Shown: piece after piece, positions 1-9,072 of the stretch
Position numbering within the stretch: the stretch's first letter is position 1
Layout: each line of letters starts with the position of its first letter
NCBI GenBank assembly: GCA_017935225.1
Contig: JAGBIA010000043.1
Coordinates: 1-53,743 of the forward strand
Direction of reading: 5' to 3'
Length of the DNA stretch: 53,743 nucleotides
Source of the DNA: Clostridia bacterium
GTDB taxonomy: Bacteria > Bacillota > Clostridia > Oscillospirales > CAG-272
Program-made: the position numbers and the translations under genes
Notes under the pieces: model-generated
Databases searched by the model: none
What the model was told of the DNA's origin: nothing
Seen by the model: only the letters and a program-made list of their open reading frames with translations

Positions 1-6
1 AAAAAT

Positions 7-723
7 ATGAAAGTCACGACTATCGAAAATGAACTTAACTCCCTCGCCTATCACGGCAGAGGAATTATAATCGGAAAAAGCGCAGACGGCAAAAAAGCCG
101 TAACTGCCTACTTTATTATGGGCAGAAGCGAGAACAGCCGTAACAGGATCTTCGTTGCAGAGGGCGACGCGATGCGTACCAAGGCGTTCGACGAATCGAA
201 GATGACCGATCCTCATCTTATCATTTACTATCCCGTTCGCGTTCTCGGCAATAAGACCATCGTGACCAACGGCGACCAGACCGATACCATCTACGACCTT
301 ATGGACAAGCAGATGACTTTCGAGCAGGCTCTGCGCACCCGTGAGTTCGAGGACGATAAGCCTAACTTCACCCCCAGAATTTCGGGTATCATCCGCCGCG
401 AGAGCGACGGAATGAACTTCGCACTATCGATACTCAAGAGTGCTGAGGGCGACGACAGCTCCTGCGAGAGATTTACGTACGCTTACTCCAACCCCATCGC
501 AGGCAGAGCAAAGTTCATCCACACCTACAATGGTGACGGCAATCCGCTTCCTTCCTTTGAGGGCGAGCCCAAGACTCTCGAGCTTCCCGACGTGGATATC
601 GACACGCTCACTGACCTTATCTGGACTAACCTCAACGAAGATAACAAGGTCTCTCTCTTCGTAAGATACATCGATATCGCTACGGGTGAGACCGAAACAA
701 GAATTGTAAATAAAAACGTCTAA
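7..723 (+). CDS. purO: IMP cyclohydrolase, PurO-type (stand-alone)
   Basis: Closes the inosine ring: converts FAICAR to IMP, the last step of purine synthesis, in the cytoplasm. The 238-residue protein reads as the PurO-like IMP cyclohydrolase family first known from archaea, with the N-terminal motif YHGRGIIIGKSADGK (about residues 15-29) and the following GRSENSRNR. It is unrelated to the cyclohydrolase half of ordinary PurH. It sits 11 bases before the stand-alone AICAR transformylase gene, so the two together replace bifunctional PurH. The start lies at the window edge, so the ribosome site cannot be judged, and the operon probably continues upstream. The family call is from pattern recognition and the pairing strongly supports it. 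Confidence 0.88.
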   Translation: MKVTTIENELNSLAYHGRGIIIGKSADGKKAVTAYFIMGRSENSRNRIFVAEGDAMRTKAFDESKMTDPHLIIYYPVRVLGNKTIVTNGDQTDTIYDLMDKQMTFEQALRTREFEDDKPNFTPRISGIIRRESDGMNFALSILKSAEGDDSSCERFTYAYSNPIAGRAKFIHTYNGDGNPLPSFEGEPKTLELPDVDIDTLTDLIWTNLNEDNKVSLFVRYIDIATGETETRIVNKNV

Positions 724-734
724 GGAGTGCAAAA

Positions 735-1919
735 ATGAAAGAATTTGAACTTAAATACGGTTGTAACCCCAATCAGAAGCCTGCTAAGATCTATATGCAG
801 GACGGCTCCGAGCTTCCCATCGAGATCCTCTGCGGTCGCCCCGGATACATCAACTTCCTTGATGCTTTCAATAGCTGGCAGCTCGTTAAGGAGCTCAAGG
901 AAGCTCTCGGACTCCCCGCAGTAACCTCCTTTAAGCACGTAAGCCCCACGTCTGCGGCTGTCGGAATTCCGCTTTCGGATAAGCTCAAGAAGGCTTGCTT
1001 CGTTGACGATATCGAAGGACTTGACGACTCGCTCCTCGCTTGTGCTTACGCAAGAGCAAGAGGAACCGACCGTATGTGCTCGTTCGGCGACTGGGTAGCA
1101 CTCTCCGACGTTTGCGACGTTACCACCGCTCTTATGCTCAAGCGCGAGGTATCCGACGGTATCATCGCTCCCGGCTACGAGCCCGAGGCACTTGAGATAC
1201 TCAAGACCAAGAGAAAGGGCAACTACAATATCGTAAAGATCGATCCGAACTACGTTCCCGCCGCACAGGAGTGCAAGCAGGTTTACGGCATCACCTTTGA
1301 GCAGGGAAGAAACAATTTTGAGATCAACAAGGAGCTTCTTGCTAATCTCGTTACCGCAAACAAGGATATGCCCGAGAGCGCAGTTCGTGATCTCATCGTA
1401 GCTCTTATCACTCTAAAGTACACTCAGTCTAACTCCGTATGCTACGCAGTAGACGGTCAGGCTATCGGCGTTGGCGCAGGTCAGCAGTCGAGAGTTCACT
1501 GCACACGACTTGCAGGCGGCAAGGCTGACACCTGGTTCCTCCGTCAGCATGATAAAGTACTCAACCTTCCTTTCAAGGACACCCTCGGCAGACCCGACCG
1601 TGACAACGTTATCGACGGATACATCAACCAGAAAGAAGAAGACGTTTGCGCAGACGGCAATTGGCAGAAGTACTTCACCGAACAGCCAGAGCATTTCACA
1701 ATGGAAGAGCAGAGAGCATATCTCGACACTATCGATGGCGTAGCTCTCGGATCTGACGCTTTCTTCCCGTTCAGCGACAATATCGAGAGAGCAAAGAAGT
1801 CGGGCGTTAAGTATATCGCAGAACCCGGCGGATCTATCCGTGATGACCTCGTTATCGAGTGCTGCGACAGATACGGCATGGTAATGGCGTTCACGGCTAT
1901 GAGACTCTTCCACCATTGA
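735..1919 (+). CDS. purH: AICAR transformylase (PurH transformylase domain only)
   Basis: Transfers a formyl group from 10-formyl-THF to AICAR, giving FAICAR for the cyclohydrolase encoded just upstream. At 394 residues it is the transformylase part only, without the N-terminal MGS-like cyclohydrolase domain of standard PurH (about 510 residues). The conserved Lys-His pair of the active site is in SFKHVSPTSAA (K67, H68), and the substrate-binding GAGQQSRVH motif is near residue 247. A good ribosome site (AAGGAG) precedes the ATG. It belongs to the plus-strand purine operon. The gene ends in TGA, which shows that TGA is a normal stop in this genome. Confidence 0.93.
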   Translation: MKEFELKYGCNPNQKPAKIYMQDGSELPIEILCGRPGYINFLDAFNSWQLVKELKEALGLPAVTSFKHVSPTSAAVGIPLSDKLKKACFVDDIEGLDDSLLACAYARARGTDRMCSFGDWVALSDVCDVTTALMLKREVSDGIIAPGYEPEALEILKTKRKGNYNIVKIDPNYVPAAQECKQVYGITFEQGRNNFEINKELLANLVTANKDMPESAVRDLIVALITLKYTQSNSVCYAVDGQAIGVGAGQQSRVHCTRLAGGKADTWFLRQHDKVLNLPFKDTLGRPDRDNVIDGYINQKEEDVCADGNWQKYFTEQPEHFTMEEQRAYLDTIDGVALGSDAFFPFSDNIERAKKSGVKYIAEPGGSIRDDLVIECCDRYGMVMAFTAMRLFHH

Positions 1920-1933
1920 TCATTTGACTTGAT

Positions 1934-2998
1934 ATGAAAAAGTTATTCGCACTGTCAATTTTGACAATATTATTGTTTGCGTTACTGTCTTGTGGCGAGA
2001 CCGCTATCACGGATCAGCCGACCGACGCTCTTGATGGTTCCGACAAGAAGACCGAGAAAGCCACCGAGCCACCTGTCGACAACGAGCTTATCAATTCTTC
2101 AAATATGCTGATGGCGCTCGATCAGCTTGGCGAGCGCTTGGTCATTTACGATCTCGACGCTTACGAAGACGGTAAAACGCTTGACGATCTTGAGACCTTT
2201 GATATCAAGGTAGGACACGCGGCAGGTCTTAAATACCGTGAAGATACCGTGCTTGGAAACGTTCTATTAGTCGCAGGTACTCGCACCGAAATTTATTCAT
2301 ATCCTACGGGAAAAAGATTATGGTATACCAAGACACCCGGAGCGAATCCTCATTCGATAGAGATGTTGCCGTCGGGAAATATCGTTGTCGCTTCCTCTTC
2401 GGACGGAATTCTGCGTTTCTTCAGAACGTCCGCTCTTGTAGATAAAAACAAAGACGTAGCAAAGACCTATTCCGATTATAAACTTGAAGATGCTCACGGT
2501 GTTCTGTGGGATCCCGAATATGAGCTTCTTTGGGCTCTTGGCGCTTATGAACTGAGAGCTTATAAAGTTAAGGGCGAGGGAAGCAGAGAGAGACTTGAGA
2601 AAGTTGATATGATGAGCATAAAACTTCCCGAGGGGAAATATTGGGGCCACGATCTGTCTCCCGATTACACAGATACGCGCTACCTTTATATTACCGTTGG
2701 GTCTTGCGTTATGCGTTTTGACAAGGAAGATCAGAGCTTATCCGAGGAATTCCCCAATAGTGACCTCTTAAACAGAAGCGAAGTAAAGGGCTTTTCAAAC
2801 AATCCGAGCGGAAACTTTTTTGCCACCGGTGAGACGGGCGGCGAAGGATGCGAATGGAAGGATTGGGAAAAGGCATCTTGGTGCACAAATACCATTTACT
2901 ACTACCGTGCAAACGGCGAAACACTTGAAACGATCAAGTTGATGACCGAAAAAAGTGCATTTTACAAGGCTCGTGCTTTCTGCGGACTCTATCAGTAA
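1934..2998 (+). CDS. Lipoprotein with beta-propeller-like repeats (DUF6528-like)
   Basis: A secreted lipoprotein of 354 residues with unknown function. A hydrophobic signal peptide ends in the lipobox LLSC (Cys about residue 20), followed by a Thr/Asp/Lys-rich linker of about 30 residues. The rest resembles WD40/propeller-like proteins: short beta-rich segments such as HSIEMLPSGNIVVASSSDG and NPSGNFFATGETGG. It resembles proteins labelled DUF6528, but this is recall, not a search. It lies inside the purine operon, 14 bases after the AICAR transformylase gene and about 80 bases before purD. No clear ribosome site precedes the ATG, so it may be weakly translated or coupled. Nothing in the protein suggests a role in purine synthesis. 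Confidence 0.7.
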   Translation: MKKLFALSILTILLFALLSCGETAITDQPTDALDGSDKKTEKATEPPVDNELINSSNMLMALDQLGERLVIYDLDAYEDGKTLDDLETFDIKVGHAAGLKYREDTVLGNVLLVAGTRTEIYSYPTGKRLWYTKTPGANPHSIEMLPSGNIVVASSSDGILRFFRTSALVDKNKDVAKTYSDYKLEDAHGVLWDPEYELLWALGAYELRAYKVKGEGSRERLEKVDMMSIKLPEGKYWGHDLSPDYTDTRYLYITVGSCVMRFDKEDQSLSEEFPNSDLLNRSEVKGFSNNPSGNFFATGETGGEGCEWKDWEKASWCTNTIYYYRANGETLETIKLMTEKSAFYKARAFCGLYQ

Positions 2999-3041
2999 TA
3001 GTTTTTGCACATAAAAGTACATATAGCCCAAACCATATACA

Positions 3042-3061
3042 GCCGACATCATTATGTCGGC
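3042..3061 (+). promoter_or_regulatory. Perfect hairpin in purD leader
   Basis: GCCGACAT (3042-3049), loop CATT, ATGTCGGC (3054-3061) forms an 8-bp stem ending five bases before the purD ribosome site GGAG. A short T run lies between that site and the ATG. It could protect a processed mRNA end, act as a weak terminator or attenuator inside the operon, or tune purD translation. No riboswitch-like fold was recognised around it. Confidence 0.5.
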
Positions 3062-3080
3062 AGAACGGAGTTTTTTACAT

Positions 3081-4352
3081 ATGAAATTGCTTGTAGTTGG
3101 CGGTGGCGGAAGAGAACACGCCATCATCAAAAAGCTCAAGGAAAATCCTTCGGTCGAGAAGATCTACGCGCTTCCAGGCAACGGAGGCATCGCCGAGGAC
3201 GCAGAGTGCGTCGCTATCGGTGCTAAGGAGATCGACAGGATCGTAGAATTTGCCGTTGAAAACAAAATAGATTATGCGGTCGTAGCTCCTGACGATCCGC
3301 TCGTACTCGGCGCGGTCGACAGACTGAACGAGGCAGGAATAGCTTGCTTCGGACCTCGCGCGAACGCGGCTATCATCGAGGGAAGCAAGATCTTTTCAAA
3401 AAATCTTATGAAGAAATACGGAATACCTACCGCAAAATACGAGGTATTCACAGAGATGGATGCCGCCCTTGATTACCTTAAGGATGCGCCTATTCCTACC
3501 GTTATTAAGGCTGACGGACTCGCGCTTGGCAAGGGTGTGGTTATCGCTATGACTCGCGAGGAGGCTTACGAGGCTGTTCGCTCGATGATGGCGGACAAGG
3601 TCTTCGGCGAAAGCGGAAGTCGCGTGGTCATCGAGGAATTTCTCACGGGTCCCGAGGTATCCGTGCTTTCATTTACCGACGGAAAGACCGTAATTCCTAT
3701 GATCTCTTCTATGGATCACAAGCGCGCGCTTGACGGAGATATGGGACTCAATACGGGAGGTATGGGAACTATTGCTCCCAACCCCTACTATACCGACGAG
3801 ATCGCAAAGAGATGTATGGAGGAGATCTTCCTTCCTACCATCAACGCGATGAATGCAGAGGGAAGAACCTTCAAGGGCTGTCTCTACTTCGGACTTATGA
3901 TCACCGAGGACGGACCTAAGGTGATCGAGTACAACTGCCGCTTCGGAGACCCGGAAACTCAGGTAGTTCTTCCTCTTCTTGACGGCGACCTGCTCACGAT
4001 CATGCAAGCTTGCACCAACGGCACTCTTGCCGACACACCCGTGAAGTTCAAAGATAGCGCGGCTTGCTGCGTTATTATGGCATCTGACGGATACCCCGGA
4101 AAGTACAGCGGCGGCTTTGAGATCACAAAGGACGCTGATATCGAGGGTGAAGTGTATATCGCGGGTGCAAAGATAGTCGACGGAAAGCTCGTTAATGCAG
4201 GCGGCAGAGTTCTCGGCGTGGTCGCTATCGGCGACACCCTCGGAGAGGCGATCGACGCGGCATACAAAAACGTAGCAAAGGTACACTTTGACAACGCATT
4301 CTACCGCAAGGACATCGGCAAACGCGCTATGGCGGTATTTAGTGACAACTGA
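3081..4352 (+). CDS. purD: Phosphoribosylamine-glycine ligase (GARS)
   Basis: Joins glycine to phosphoribosylamine using ATP, the second step of purine synthesis. The 423-residue protein begins MKLLVVGGGGREHAI, the typical N-terminal PurD signature, followed by the ATP-grasp region with GDMGLNTGGMGTIAP and the conserved CRFGDPETQVVLPLL. An open frame extends upstream to 3054, but ATG 3081 is chosen because the family begins exactly there and a GGAG ribosome site lies 10 bases upstream. Length is normal. It lies between the lipoprotein gene and purL (11-base gap to purL), in the same operon. Confidence 0.96.
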   Translation: MKLLVVGGGGREHAIIKKLKENPSVEKIYALPGNGGIAEDAECVAIGAKEIDRIVEFAVENKIDYAVVAPDDPLVLGAVDRLNEAGIACFGPRANAAIIEGSKIFSKNLMKKYGIPTAKYEVFTEMDAALDYLKDAPIPTVIKADGLALGKGVVIAMTREEAYEAVRSMMADKVFGESGSRVVIEEFLTGPEVSVLSFTDGKTVIPMISSMDHKRALDGDMGLNTGGMGTIAPNPYYTDEIAKRCMEEIFLPTINAMNAEGRTFKGCLYFGLMITEDGPKVIEYNCRFGDPETQVVLPLLDGDLLTIMQACTNGTLADTPVKFKDSAACCVIMASDGYPGKYSGGFEITKDADIEGEVYIAGAKIVDGKLVNAGGRVLGVVAIGDTLGEAIDAAYKNVAKVHFDNAFYRKDIGKRAMAVFSDN

Positions 4353-4363
4353 TCGGAGGCATT

Positions 4364-7300
4364 ATGGTTTACAGAGTATACGTAGAAAAGAAAAAAGGAC
4401 TTGAGCACGAGGCAAACAGCCTTTATCGCGAGATCACCGAGATGCTCGGCATCAACTCGCTGACAAAGGTTCGTCTCTTCAACAGATACGATGTTGAGAA
4501 TATCGAAAAGGAGCTTTTCGACTATTCGGTAAACACCGTTTTCTCCGAGCCCCAGCTCGATAACGTAAGCTATAACGTGCCCGACGATAATTGCACTATC
4601 TTCGCAGTTGAGTATCTCCCCGGTCAGTTCGATCAGAGAGCAGACTCTGCGGCGCAGTGCATTCAGCTCATCTCGCAGAAGGAGCGCCCCATCGTTCGCA
4701 CCGCAAAGGTTTACTGCCTGTACGGTAACGTAAGCGAGGGCGAGCTTGCGGCGATCAAGAAGTACGTTATCAACCCCGTTGAGAGCCGTGAGGCAACACT
4801 TGAGAAGTTCGATACGCTCGTAGCAGAGTATGAAATTCCCACCGAGGTCGATACTATCGACGGATTTATCGGATTTGGCGAGAGCGAGCTTGCAGATATG
4901 ATCACAAAGCTCGGTCTTGCGATGGACCTTGACGATATCCGCTTCTGCCGCGACTATTTCGCGAGCGAGAAGAGAGATCCCACCATCACTGAGATCAGAA
5001 TGATCGATACCTATTGGTCCGACCACTGCCGACACACCATATTCCTTACTACCGTTGACAGCGTTAAGTTTGAGGATGAGAGACTTGAGGCGGCATATAA
5101 CGATTATCTTGCAACAAGAGATGCTATCGGTAGAACCAAGCCTATAAACCTTATGGACATCGGCACTATCGCCGCAAAGTTCCTCAAGGCTGACGGCAGA
5201 CTTCAGAAGCTCGACGAGTCTGAGGAGATCAATGCCTGCACGGTTAAGATCAAGGTCAACGTCGAGAGCGAGGAGCAGGATTGGCTGCTTCTCTTCAAGA
5301 ATGAAACACACAATCACCCCACCGAGATCGAGCCCTTCGGCGGCGCGGCTACCTGCATCGGCGGTGCTATCCGTGACCCGCTTTCCGGACGTTCCTACGT
5401 TTATGCGGCTATGAGAGTTACCGGTGCGGCTGACCCCAGACGCCCCATCAGCGAGACTATTCAGGGCAAACTCCCCCAGAGAAAGATCGTCTCTACCGCA
5501 GCGGCAGGATACTCCTCCTACGGTAACCAGATCGGTCTTGCAACCGGTATCGTTGACGAGCTTTATCACGACGGATACGTTGCAAAGCGTATGGAGATAG
5601 GCGCGGTAATCGCGGCAGCTCCAGCAGAGAACGTAAGACGTGAGGTTCCCTCGGACGGTGATATTATAATCCTTCTCGGCGGCCGCACGGGTCGTGACGG
5701 ATGCGGCGGTGCTACCGGCTCGTCCAAGTCCCACACTCTCGAGTCTCTCGAGTCCTGCGGTGCAGAGGTACAGAAGGGTAACGCACCCGAGGAGAGAAAG
5801 CTTCAGCGTCTCTTCCGAAACAGCGAGGCAACGAGACTTATCAAGCGTTGCAACGACTTCGGCGCAGGCGGCGTGTCTGTAGCTATCGGCGAGCTCGCTG
5901 ACGGAATTAAGATCAACCTCAACGCAGTTCCTAAGAAATATGAGGGACTTGACGGCACCGAGCTTGCTATCAGTGAGTCTCAGGAGAGAATGGCTGTCGT
6001 TGTTGAGGCTAAGGATGTTGCACGCTTCTGCGAGCTTGCAGAGTCCGAGAACCTTGAGGCAACCGTGGTTGCCGAGGTTACCGAAGAGCCCAGACTCGTT
6101 ATGAGATGGAACGATAAGGTAATCGTCGATATCTCCCGCGAGTTCCTCAACTCGAACGGTGCAGAGAAGCATATCGACATTGTTGCAGGCAAGCCTGAGA
6201 GCTTTGCTAAGGATATCAAGGGAGATTTCGGCACGCTTATGAGCGAGCTTGCCGCAGATCTTAACGTATGCTCCAAGCGCGGTCTTGGCGAGCGTTTCGA
6301 CTCGACCATCGGCGCAGGAAGCGTTACAATGCCTTTCGGCGGAAAGAATCAGAGCACACCTACTCAGGTAATGATAAATAAGATCTCGGTCGAAAAGGCT
6401 GACACCGATACCTGTTCTTATATGTCCTGGGGCTACAACCCCTATATCTCCGAGAAGAGCCCCTACCACGGAGCATATCTTGCTGTAGTTGAGTCGGCAT
6501 CCAAGCTTATCGCAGGCGGTGCTGACTTCAAGGATACTTATCTGACCTTCCAGGAATACTTCGAGAAGCCTCGCAAGGATCCTCGCCGTTGGGGCAAGCC
6601 CTTCTCGGCACTCCTTGGTGCGTTCAAGGCTCAGAAGGAGCTCGGAATTGCCGCTATCGGCGGTAAGGACTCTATGAGCGGAAGCTTTGAGGACATCGAC
6701 GTTCCTCCCACGCTCGTCTCCTTCGCGGTAACCACAGGCAAGACCTCGACAGTCACCACTCCCGAATTCAAGGTGCCTTTCAGCAAGGTTGTATGGCTCA
6801 GACCCGAGTACGACGCAGACGGACTTCCCGTTGCATCCTCGCTTCTCGCACTCTACGATAAGGTCGCAGAGCTTACCGCAACAAAGGAAGTCCTCGCGGC
6901 TTACACTCCTACCTACGGCGGCGTAGCTGAGGCAGTAATGAAGATGTGCTTCGGTAACGGAGTCGGCTTCAAGTACGCTGACGGACTTTCGCTTGAGGAT
7001 ATCTTCGGATACTCCTACGGTTCGTTCATCCTCGAGCTTGCAGACGGCGCAGAGGCAGACGGAATTCTCCTTGGTGAGACTACCGCAAAGCAGACAATCG
7101 TTTACGGTGATGCTGTAGTCGATCTTGGAAAGCTTTACGCGGAATACGAGAGCGTTCTCGAGGGCGTATATCCCACCAACGCAGAGGAATCCAAGACAGA
7201 GATTCCCGCATTCTCCTACGACGGCGAGAAGGCTGCTCCTGCAGTTATAAAGTGCTCAAAGCCTCGCGTTCTTATTCCCGTATTCCCGGGAACGAACTGT

Positions 7301-8056
7301 GAGTACGACTCTGCAAAGGCGTTTATGCGCGCAGGAGTTGAGGCAGATATATTCGTAGTCAAGAACCTCTCGGCAGACAAGGTATCCGAGTCTGTAGAAG
7401 AGTTCGTAAAGAAGATCAAGCAGTCGCAGATCATCTTCGTGCCCGGTGGATTCTCGGGCGGCGACGAGCCCGACGGATCGGGCAAGTTCATCACCGCGTT
7501 CTTCCGCAACGGCGCGATCAAAAACGAGGTCAACGAGCTTCTCAAGAACCGCGACGGTCTTATGTGCGGTATCTGTAACGGTTTCCAGGCTATCATCAAG
7601 CTCGGTCTCGTTCCTTACGGCGAGATCATCGACACCGACGAGAATTGCCCGACGCTGACATTCAACAGCATCGGTCGTCACCAGTCGAGAATAGTTCGCA
7701 CGAGAATTGCCTCCAATAAGTCTCCTTGGCTGTCTGAGGTCAAGGTCGGCGACGTTTACTCCGTGCCGATCTCTCACGGCGAGGGAAGATTCTACGCGTC
7801 CGACGAGCTTATAGAAAAGCTTGCGGAAAACGGACAGATCGCAACCCAGTACGTTGATCTTGACGGAAAGCCTACCTCGAACATCCTCTACAACCCGAAC
7901 AACTCTTGCTTCGCGATCGAGGGAATTACCTCGCCCGACGGACACGTATTCGGTAAGATGGGACATACCGAGAGATACAACGACGGACTTTATCAGAACG
8001 TCGAGGGTAACTACGATATGAAGATCTTCGAGTCTGCAGTAAAGTATTTCAAGTAA
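4364..8056 (+). CDS. purL: Phosphoribosylformylglycinamidine synthase, single-chain
   Basis: Converts FGAR, glutamine and ATP to FGAM. This is the large one-chain form (1230 residues), combining the synthetase and glutaminase functions that PurS, PurL and PurQ share as separate proteins in Bacillus. The synthetase part includes TYWSDHCRHTIF and NETHNHPTEIEPFGGAATC; the C-terminal class I glutaminase starts near residue 965 with PVFPGTNCEYDSAKA, has its nucleophile in CGICNGFQ and the His/Glu pair in SHGEGRF. A GGAGG ribosome site precedes the start. It ends the purine operon and is followed directly by a terminator. A 722-codon open frame on the opposite strand is a shadow of its regular codon use. 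Confidence 0.97.
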   Translation: MVYRVYVEKKKGLEHEANSLYREITEMLGINSLTKVRLFNRYDVENIEKELFDYSVNTVFSEPQLDNVSYNVPDDNCTIFAVEYLPGQFDQRADSAAQCIQLISQKERPIVRTAKVYCLYGNVSEGELAAIKKYVINPVESREATLEKFDTLVAEYEIPTEVDTIDGFIGFGESELADMITKLGLAMDLDDIRFCRDYFASEKRDPTITEIRMIDTYWSDHCRHTIFLTTVDSVKFEDERLEAAYNDYLATRDAIGRTKPINLMDIGTIAAKFLKADGRLQKLDESEEINACTVKIKVNVESEEQDWLLLFKNETHNHPTEIEPFGGAATCIGGAIRDPLSGRSYVYAAMRVTGAADPRRPISETIQGKLPQRKIVSTAAAGYSSYGNQIGLATGIVDELYHDGYVAKRMEIGAVIAAAPAENVRREVPSDGDIIILLGGRTGRDGCGGATGSSKSHTLESLESCGAEVQKGNAPEERKLQRLFRNSEATRLIKRCNDFGAGGVSVAIGELADGIKINLNAVPKKYEGLDGTELAISESQERMAVVVEAKDVARFCELAESENLEATVVAEVTEEPRLVMRWNDKVIVDISREFLNSNGAEKHIDIVAGKPESFAKDIKGDFGTLMSELAADLNVCSKRGLGERFDSTIGAGSVTMPFGGKNQSTPTQVMINKISVEKADTDTCSYMSWGYNPYISEKSPYHGAYLAVVESASKLIAGGADFKDTYLTFQEYFEKPRKDPRRWGKPFSALLGAFKAQKELGIAAIGGKDSMSGSFEDIDVPPTLVSFAVTTGKTSTVTTPEFKVPFSKVVWLRPEYDADGLPVASSLLALYDKVAELTATKEVLAAYTPTYGGVAEAVMKMCFGNGVGFKYADGLSLEDIFGYSYGSFILELADGAEADGILLGETTAKQTIVYGDAVVDLGKLYAEYESVLEGVYPTNAEESKTEIPAFSYDGEKAAPAVIKCSKPRVLIPVFPGTNCEYDSAKAFMRAGVEADIFVVKNLSADKVSESVEEFVKKIKQSQIIFVPGGFSGGDEPDGSGKFITAFFRNGAIKNEVNELLKNRDGLMCGICNGFQAIIKLGLVPYGEIIDTDENCPTLTFNSIGRHQSRIVRTRIASNKSPWLSEVKVGDVYSVPISHGEGRFYASDELIEKLAENGQIATQYVDLDGKPTSNILYNPNNSCFAIEGITSPDGHVFGKMGHTERYNDGLYQNVEGNYDMKIFESAVKYFK

Positions 8057-8063
8057 AAACTAT

Positions 8064-8099
8064 AAAATCACGCGGATTTTTAAAATTCGCGTGATTTTT
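8064..8099 (+). terminator. Intrinsic terminator of the purine operon
   Basis: A long inverted repeat, AAATCACGCGGATTTT against AAAATTCGCGTGATTT (one G-U pair), ends in a T run eight bases after the purL stop codon. It separates the purine operon from metF. Confidence 0.85.
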
Positions 8100-8111
8100 G
8101 ATTTCAAAATA

Positions 8112-8140
8112 TTGAATTAAAGATGAAACTGTGCTATAAT
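8112..8140 (+). promoter_or_regulatory. Probable sigma-A promoter of metF-metH
   Basis: TTGAAT (8112-8117) and TATAAT (8135-8140) are separated by 17 bases, 35 bases before the metF start. The space between purL and metF is taken up by the terminator and this promoter, leaving no room for a SAM riboswitch. Confidence 0.7.
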
Positions 8141-8174
8141 TAGTCTATGAAAACATTTTATCGGAGGAATTCTT

Positions 8175-9050
8175 ATGAAGCTTACCGAGATCTTTAATAA
8201 AGATGGGCTTTCGCTCTCGTTTGAGGTGTTTCCACCCAAGACCGATTCGAATTTTGACAGCGTCAAGCACGCTACCGAGGAGATAGCTAAGCTCTCACCC
8301 TCGTTTATGAGCGTTACATACGGTGCAGGCGGCGGAACGAGCAAATATACGCTTGAGATCGCAAAGAATATAAAAGAGGCTTACGGCGTGCCGACTCTCG
8401 CACACCTCACCTGCGTTTCTTCAACCAAAGAGACGGTTCGAGAGCGCATAGCACAGATCAAGGATGCGGGAATTGAGAATATTATGGCTCTTCGCGGTGA
8501 TCTTACCCCCGAGCTTGCGGCAAGCGACCGAAGCGGATGGGATTACAAGCACGCTATAGACCTCATACACGAGATCAAGGCAAGCGGTGCTGATTTTTGC
8601 ATCGGAGGCGCGTGCTATCCCGAGATACATCCCGAAAGCGCAAATCAAAAGGAAGATATCAAGTACCTCAAGGAAAAGGTCGACGCGGGATGCTCGTTTT
8701 TGACTACTCAGATGTTCTTTGACAACAATCTGCTCTATAACTTCCTCTATAAGATCCGCGAGGCAGGCATCACCGTTCCGATAATCCCCGGAGTTATGCC
8801 GATAACAAATGCAAACCAAGTCGACCGTGCGATCAAGCTCTCGGGTTCTTTTATGCCACAACGCTTCAAGAGTCTCGTTGACAAGTTCGGTAGATCACCC
8901 GCTGCTATGAAACAAGCGGGAATTGCCTACGCGACTGATCAGATCATAGATCTTTTTGCCAACGGCATCAAGAACGTCCACGTTTATTCGATGAATAAAC
9001 CCGACGTTGCCAAAAAGATAATTGATAATCTTTCGGATATCATTTCCTGA
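8175..9050 (+). CDS. metF: Methylenetetrahydrofolate reductase
   Basis: Reduces 5,10-methylene-THF to 5-methyl-THF, the methyl donor for the methionine synthase encoded next. The 291-residue protein has the usual catalytic-domain length and the signature SFEVFPPKT near the N-terminus, MALRGD (the flavin/folate region), TQMFFDN and PGVMPI. The ribosome site is GGAGG, eight bases before the ATG. It overlaps an upstream-extended frame of metH, but the real metH start lies 22 bases after the metF stop. In Clostridia this enzyme may also take part in one-carbon flow. Confidence 0.95.
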   Translation: MKLTEIFNKDGLSLSFEVFPPKTDSNFDSVKHATEEIAKLSPSFMSVTYGAGGGTSKYTLEIAKNIKEAYGVPTLAHLTCVSSTKETVRERIAQIKDAGIENIMALRGDLTPELAASDRSGWDYKHAIDLIHEIKASGADFCIGGACYPEIHPESANQKEDIKYLKEKVDAGCSFLTTQMFFDNNLLYNFLYKIREAGITVPIIPGVMPITNANQVDRAIKLSGSFMPQRFKSLVDKFGRSPAAMKQAGIAYATDQIIDLFANGIKNVHVYSMNKPDVAKKIIDNLSDIIS

Positions 9051-9072
9051 GATATTGGAGTATTGCTATAAG

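Noticed and set aside
4301-6469. 722-codon open frame on the minus strand opposite purD/purL
   Set aside because: It mirrors the codon bias of purL, lacks a family and a ribosome site, and overlaps a certain gene.
8057-8174. SAM riboswitch upstream of metF
   Set aside because: The space is filled by the purL terminator and a promoter whose leader would be only about 30 bases.
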